Positions 42,191 to 45,069 of a stretch of DNA of 45,069 nucleotides are shown one piece after another. The stretch comes from Acidobacteria bacterium RIFCSPLOWO2_12_FULL_67_14b (GTDB lineage: Bacteria > Acidobacteriota > Vicinamibacteria > Vicinamibacterales > UBA2999), in NCBI GenBank assembly GCA_001768615.1, contig MELE01000126.1, positions 1 to 45,069 of the forward strand, given 5' to 3'. Below the pieces are notes generated by a model. It saw only the letters and a list, made by a program, of their open reading frames with translations. It was not told the origin of the DNA and did no database searches. Within the stretch, counting starts at the first letter, position 1. Every line of letters begins with the position of its first letter. The position numbers and the translations under genes were made by a program.

Positions 42191-44345
42191 GCGCCGTCCG
42201 CTCGACGTTCAATACTCCGTCGACACCGCGAACCGACTTGATCACCTGCTCGAGGTGTTTCATGTCCTTGATCTCCACGGTGATGTCGAGGCGCCCGCGC
42301 TGGTCGCCGGTGCGGGCCTCCAGGTTGGTGATGTTGGTGTTGATGTCTGAGATCCGCTTACTGAGCTCGGCCAGCATGCCCTTGCGATCCTCGACTTCGA
42401 CGGTGAGTCGCACCGGGTAGGGCGCAATGTCAGTGCCCTTGTCCCACTCGACGTCGATGCGGCGCTCCGGGTCGTACATCAGGTTGACCACGTTCGTGCA
42501 CTTGGCCGAGTGCACCGAGACGCCCTTGCCCCGCGTGATGTAGCCGACGATCTTCTCGCCGCGGATCGGATTGCAGCACCTCGCCCGGAACACCATCACA
42601 TCGTCGGCGCCGCGCACCTTAATGCGATCGGGCTCGGCGCCGCTGCGGAGCACGCGCTTGACGGCCGAGACGACCGGGTGCTCGGGGGCCTGTTCCTTGA
42701 GCTGGTCCTGCGGGACGATCTTGTCGAGCACCAGCCGCGGCGACACCTTACCGTAGCCGATCTGCGCCAGCAGGTCCTCGGGCTTGGCCGCGGCGAACTC
42801 CGCGAGCACCTTCGCGACCGCGTCGCCATCGAGCAGCTTCGCGCCGTTCAAGCCGAACCGCCGCGCTTCCTTGTCGAATACGCGCTTGCCCAGCTCGACG
42901 GCGCGCTCCTTTTCCTCGCCTTGGATCAGGTGCTTGATCTTGTTGCGCGCGCGCGAGGTGACCGCGAAGTTCAGCCAGTCGCGGCTCGGCTTGTGCGACG
43001 CGTTCCGCACGATCTCGACGATGTCGCCGTTCTTGAGGCGGGTGCGCAGCGGCACCATGCGGCCGTTGACGCGGGCGCCGACGCACTGGTGGCCGACGTC
43101 GGTGTGAATCGCATACGCAAAGTCGATCGCCGTCGATCCCTTGGGCAGCACCTTCACCGTGCCGCGCGGCGTGAAGGTGTAGACCTCTTCGGGATAGAGA
43201 TCGATCTTGAGGTTGGCGAGGAACTCCTGCGGATCGCGCACCTCCTGCTGCCACTCGAGCAGCTGGCGGAGCCACTGGAAGTACTGCTCGTCGCGGCCGG
43301 CGCCGACACGGCCTTCCTTGTACTTCCAGTGCGCGGCGATGCCATCCTCCGCGAGCCGATGCATCTCCTCGGTGCGGATCTGCACCTCGAACGGAAACCC
43401 CTTCTCGCTGATCACCGACGTATGCAGCGACTGGTAGCCGTTGGGCCGCGGCATCGCGATGAAGTCCTTGATCCGGCCGGGCACCGGCGACCACGTCTGG
43501 TGGATGATGCCCAGCGCGGCGTAGCAGTCCTTCACCGACGGCGTGACGATGCGCAGCGCGACGAAATCGTAGACCTGCTCGAGGTCGATCTTCTGCGCCT
43601 TGAGCTTCAGCCAGATGCTGTAGAGGCGCTTGACCCGCCCGTCGATGCTGATCACCGGCACCTGCGCCTCGAGCAGCTTGCTGCGGATGTCGGCGGCGAG
43701 CTGCTCGATCATGCCCTCGGTGGGCCGCCGCTTGGCTTCGACCCGCGTGCGCAGGGATGCGAACGCCGCCGGCTCGAGGTAGCGGAACGACAGCTCCTCG
43801 AGCTCGTTCTTGATGCGGCTCATCCCGAGGCGGTTGGCGATCGGCGCGTAGATGTCGAGCGTCTCCTGCGCGATGCGCACGCGCCGATCGTCGGGCATGT
43901 GCTGCAGCGTGCGCATGTTGTGCAGGCGGTCCGCCAGCTTGACGAGGATGACGCGGATGTCGTCGACCATCGCCAGCAGCATCTTGCGGAAGTTCTCCGC
44001 CTGGCGCTCTTCGCTCGACGAAAACGGGATGGCGCCGATCTTGGTCACGCCCTCGACGATGTGCGCGACGTCTTCGCCGAACTTCTCGCGGATCTTCTCG
44101 GGCGTGGTCAGGGTGTCTTCGACCACGTCGTGGAGCAGGCCCGCGGCAATGCAGGTGGCGTCGAGCTTCATGTCGGCAAGGATGTCCGCCGTTTCGAGGG
44201 GGTGGACCAGGTAGGGTTCGCCCGAATGGCGGACCTGTCCCTTGTGCTCCAGGGCCGAAAACACGTAGGCCCGGCGGAGCAGTTCCAGGTCGGCGTCGGG
44301 GCTGTAGCCCCGCACCTTGTCGAGCAGGTCCTCGAAGCGAATCAT
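42171..44345 (-). CDS. RelA/SpoT-type (p)ppGpp synthetase/hydrolase
   Basis: A 724-residue long RSH enzyme. In order: HD hydrolase domain with HPLETADIL and LLHDVVED, followed by the KLADRLHNMRTL region; synthetase domain with VKRLYSIWLKLK and NGYQSLHTSVI; TGS domain (YTFTPRGTVKVLPKGSTAIDFAYAIHTDVGH); CC/ZFD region with RCCNPIRGEKIVGYITRGKGVSVH; and a C-terminal ACT domain. Both hydrolase and synthetase motifs are intact, so it is bifunctional (Rel/SpoT type). It provides the alarmone that the nearby DksA-like protein could potentiate. Confidence 0.96.
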   Translation of the reverse strand: MIRFEDLLDKVRGYSPDADLELLRRAYVFSALEHKGQVRHSGEPYLVHPLETADILADMKLDATCIAAGLLHDVVEDTLTTPEKIREKFGEDVAHIVEGVTKIGAIPFSSSEERQAENFRKMLLAMVDDIRVILVKLADRLHNMRTLQHMPDDRRVRIAQETLDIYAPIANRLGMSRIKNELEELSFRYLEPAAFASLRTRVEAKRRPTEGMIEQLAADIRSKLLEAQVPVISIDGRVKRLYSIWLKLKAQKIDLEQVYDFVALRIVTPSVKDCYAALGIIHQTWSPVPGRIKDFIAMPRPNGYQSLHTSVISEKGFPFEVQIRTEEMHRLAEDGIAAHWKYKEGRVGAGRDEQYFQWLRQLLEWQQEVRDPQEFLANLKIDLYPEEVYTFTPRGTVKVLPKGSTAIDFAYAIHTDVGHQCVGARVNGRMVPLRTRLKNGDIVEIVRNASHKPSRDWLNFAVTSRARNKIKHLIQGEEKERAVELGKRVFDKEARRFGLNGAKLLDGDAVAKVLAEFAAAKPEDLLAQIGYGKVSPRLVLDKIVPQDQLKEQAPEHPVVSAVKRVLRSGAEPDRIKVRGADDVMVFRARCCNPIRGEKIVGYITRGKGVSVHSAKCTNVVNLMYDPERRIDVEWDKGTDIAPYPVRLTVEVEDRKGMLAELSKRISDINTNITNLEARTGDQRGRLDITVEIKDMKHLEQVIKSVRGVDGVLNVERTAPMPERR

Positions 44346-44419
44346 GGAAACCGGTGTCTAATGCTCTTATCGGGAGGAAGGGCCTTCTTCCCCATCATAG
44401 CGGCAGGCGGGGGTCGAGG

Positions 44420-44449
44420 TTGCGGGGGGTCAAGTATCGGGACTATACT
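44420..44449 (+). promoter_or_regulatory. Predicted promoter of the TPR lipoprotein gene
   Basis: TTGCGG (44420-44425) and TATACT (44444-44449) with an 18-base spacer, 38 bases before the ATG. It lies in the divergent region with the RelA/SpoT gene. Confidence 0.5.
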
Positions 44450-44487
44450 TTTTGGCCTTGGCCTTAAACTTTGTCTGGGGGAATGTG

Positions 44488-45069
44488 ATGAAAATGCGGT
44501 CTTCGGCAGCGTTCGTGACGCTGGTCATCGGGCTGAGCGTCGCGCTGGCCGGTTGCGGCTATATCGGAGAGGTCCGCGCCATGAAGGCGTTCAAGGACGG
44601 CAACAAGTTCTATGCGGCCAGCGATTGGCGGGCGGCCGCCGAACGCTACGAGGCCGCGGCGCAGTTGGATCCCAACAACGCCGCGATCTACTTCTACCTC
44701 GCCAACTCCTACGACAACATGTATCGCCCGGCGCGCAAGGGCGAACCGGCGAACGACGCGTTGTTGCAGAAGGCGATCGACAACTACAAGCTCGCCAGTG
44801 AGAAGCTCACCGAAGAAACGGTGCCCAAACGCTCCCTGGCGCTCGAGTTCCTCGTCGCGGCGTACGGCCCCGACAAGCTGGCCGATCCGACGCAGGCCGA
44901 GCCGGTCGTCAAGCGCATGATCGAGCTGTCGCCGAACGAGCCCACCAACTACTTCCAACTGGCCAAGATTTACGAGGACTCGGGCGAGTACCAGATGGCC
45001 GAGGAAACCTATCTCAAGGGCCGCGACGCCAAGCCGAACGACCCGAACGTCTACCTCACCATCGGCGGC
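44488..45069 (+). CDS. TPR-repeat lipoprotein (3' part outside window)
   Basis: The first 194 codons of a lipoprotein with tetratricopeptide repeats. The leader MKMRSSAAFVTLVIGLSVALAGC ends with a lipobox (LAGC). TPR units are visible at AMKAFKDGNKFYAASDWRAAAERYEAAAQLDPNNAAIYFYLA and NYFQLAKIYEDSGEYQMAEETYLKGRDAKPNDPNVYLTIG. Lgt and LspA encoded in this window would process it. GTG at 44485 is an alternative start three bases upstream. The protein probably organises other envelope proteins; no more can be said. Confidence 0.9.
   Translation, partial: MKMRSSAAFVTLVIGLSVALAGCGYIGEVRAMKAFKDGNKFYAASDWRAAAERYEAAAQLDPNNAAIYFYLANSYDNMYRPARKGEPANDALLQKAIDNYKLASEKLTEETVPKRSLALEFLVAAYGPDKLADPTQAEPVVKRMIELSPNEPTNYFQLAKIYEDSGEYQMAEETYLKGRDAKPNDPNVYLTIGG

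Noticed and set aside
42510-44801. A 763-codon open frame on the plus strand
   Set aside because: It is antisense to the clear RelA/SpoT gene and is the type of long GC-rich shadow frame expected here.

Overview
The window looks like a chromosomal segment of a high-GC member of the Acidobacteriota, probably of Vicinamibacteria type. This is inferred from an acidobacterial-style duplicated permease with two MacB/FtsX units (11955-14402), dense head-to-tail housekeeping genes with GTG/TTG starts and 4-base overlaps, and many short repeats between genes. No 16S rRNA gene is present, so the placement is an inference.

Layout. 1-4.7 kb: the start of an OmpR-type response regulator, a DUF2911 lipoprotein-free exported protein, an exported protein coupled to a matrixin-like metalloprotease, a MobA/MocA-like nucleotidyltransferase, a cold-shock protein with a good promoter, a YdcF-like protein and a clear selenocysteine tRNA. 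4.7-10 kb: a minus-strand iron/sulfur-flavoured operon (ErpA-like carrier, a Fur-rubrerythrin fusion, a PHP phosphoesterase, an ABC ATPase that has lost its catalytic motifs, a HAD phosphatase) and a class I fumarase upstream. 10-12 kb: an accessory patch with two inverted copies of a 235-bp element with about 30-bp terminal inverted repeats, flanking a small DNA-binding-like gene and a broken IS1-family transposase. 12-20 kb: the ADOP permease, an exported methyltransferase, bioY, thiD, moaE-moaD, prfA, prmC and a HIT protein. 20-21.5 kb: a less GC-rich type II restriction-modification pair. 21.5-31.5 kb: Gmad2-like protein, acetyltransferase, HAD hydrolase, a pair of M16 peptidases, ileS, lspA, lgt and rluD. 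32-36.8 kb: a cluster around a 637-residue membrane protein that joins an isoprenylcysteine-methyltransferase-like domain, a PAP2/IPC-synthase-like domain and an Lgt-like domain, next to a Tat-exported hydrolase, a CrtC/AttH-like protein, a two-helix membrane protein and a SAM methyltransferase. 36.8-45 kb: NUDIX hydrolase, a remnant of a second NUDIX tail, lon, dksA-like, a Cys-rich protein, rpmB, ridA, a RelA/SpoT enzyme and the start of a TPR lipoprotein.

Two themes stand out. First, the three-domain lipid-enzyme fusion and its neighbours could be an undescribed membrane-lipid or lipoprotein modification pathway. Second, short palindromes and tandem arrays fill the spacers, and repeatedly enter coding sequence: one palindrome lies in frame inside ileS and a longer element lies in frame inside an M16 peptidase, while other repeats supply stop codons or C-terminal tails of at least six genes. 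All functions are read from sequence motifs; no search was run.
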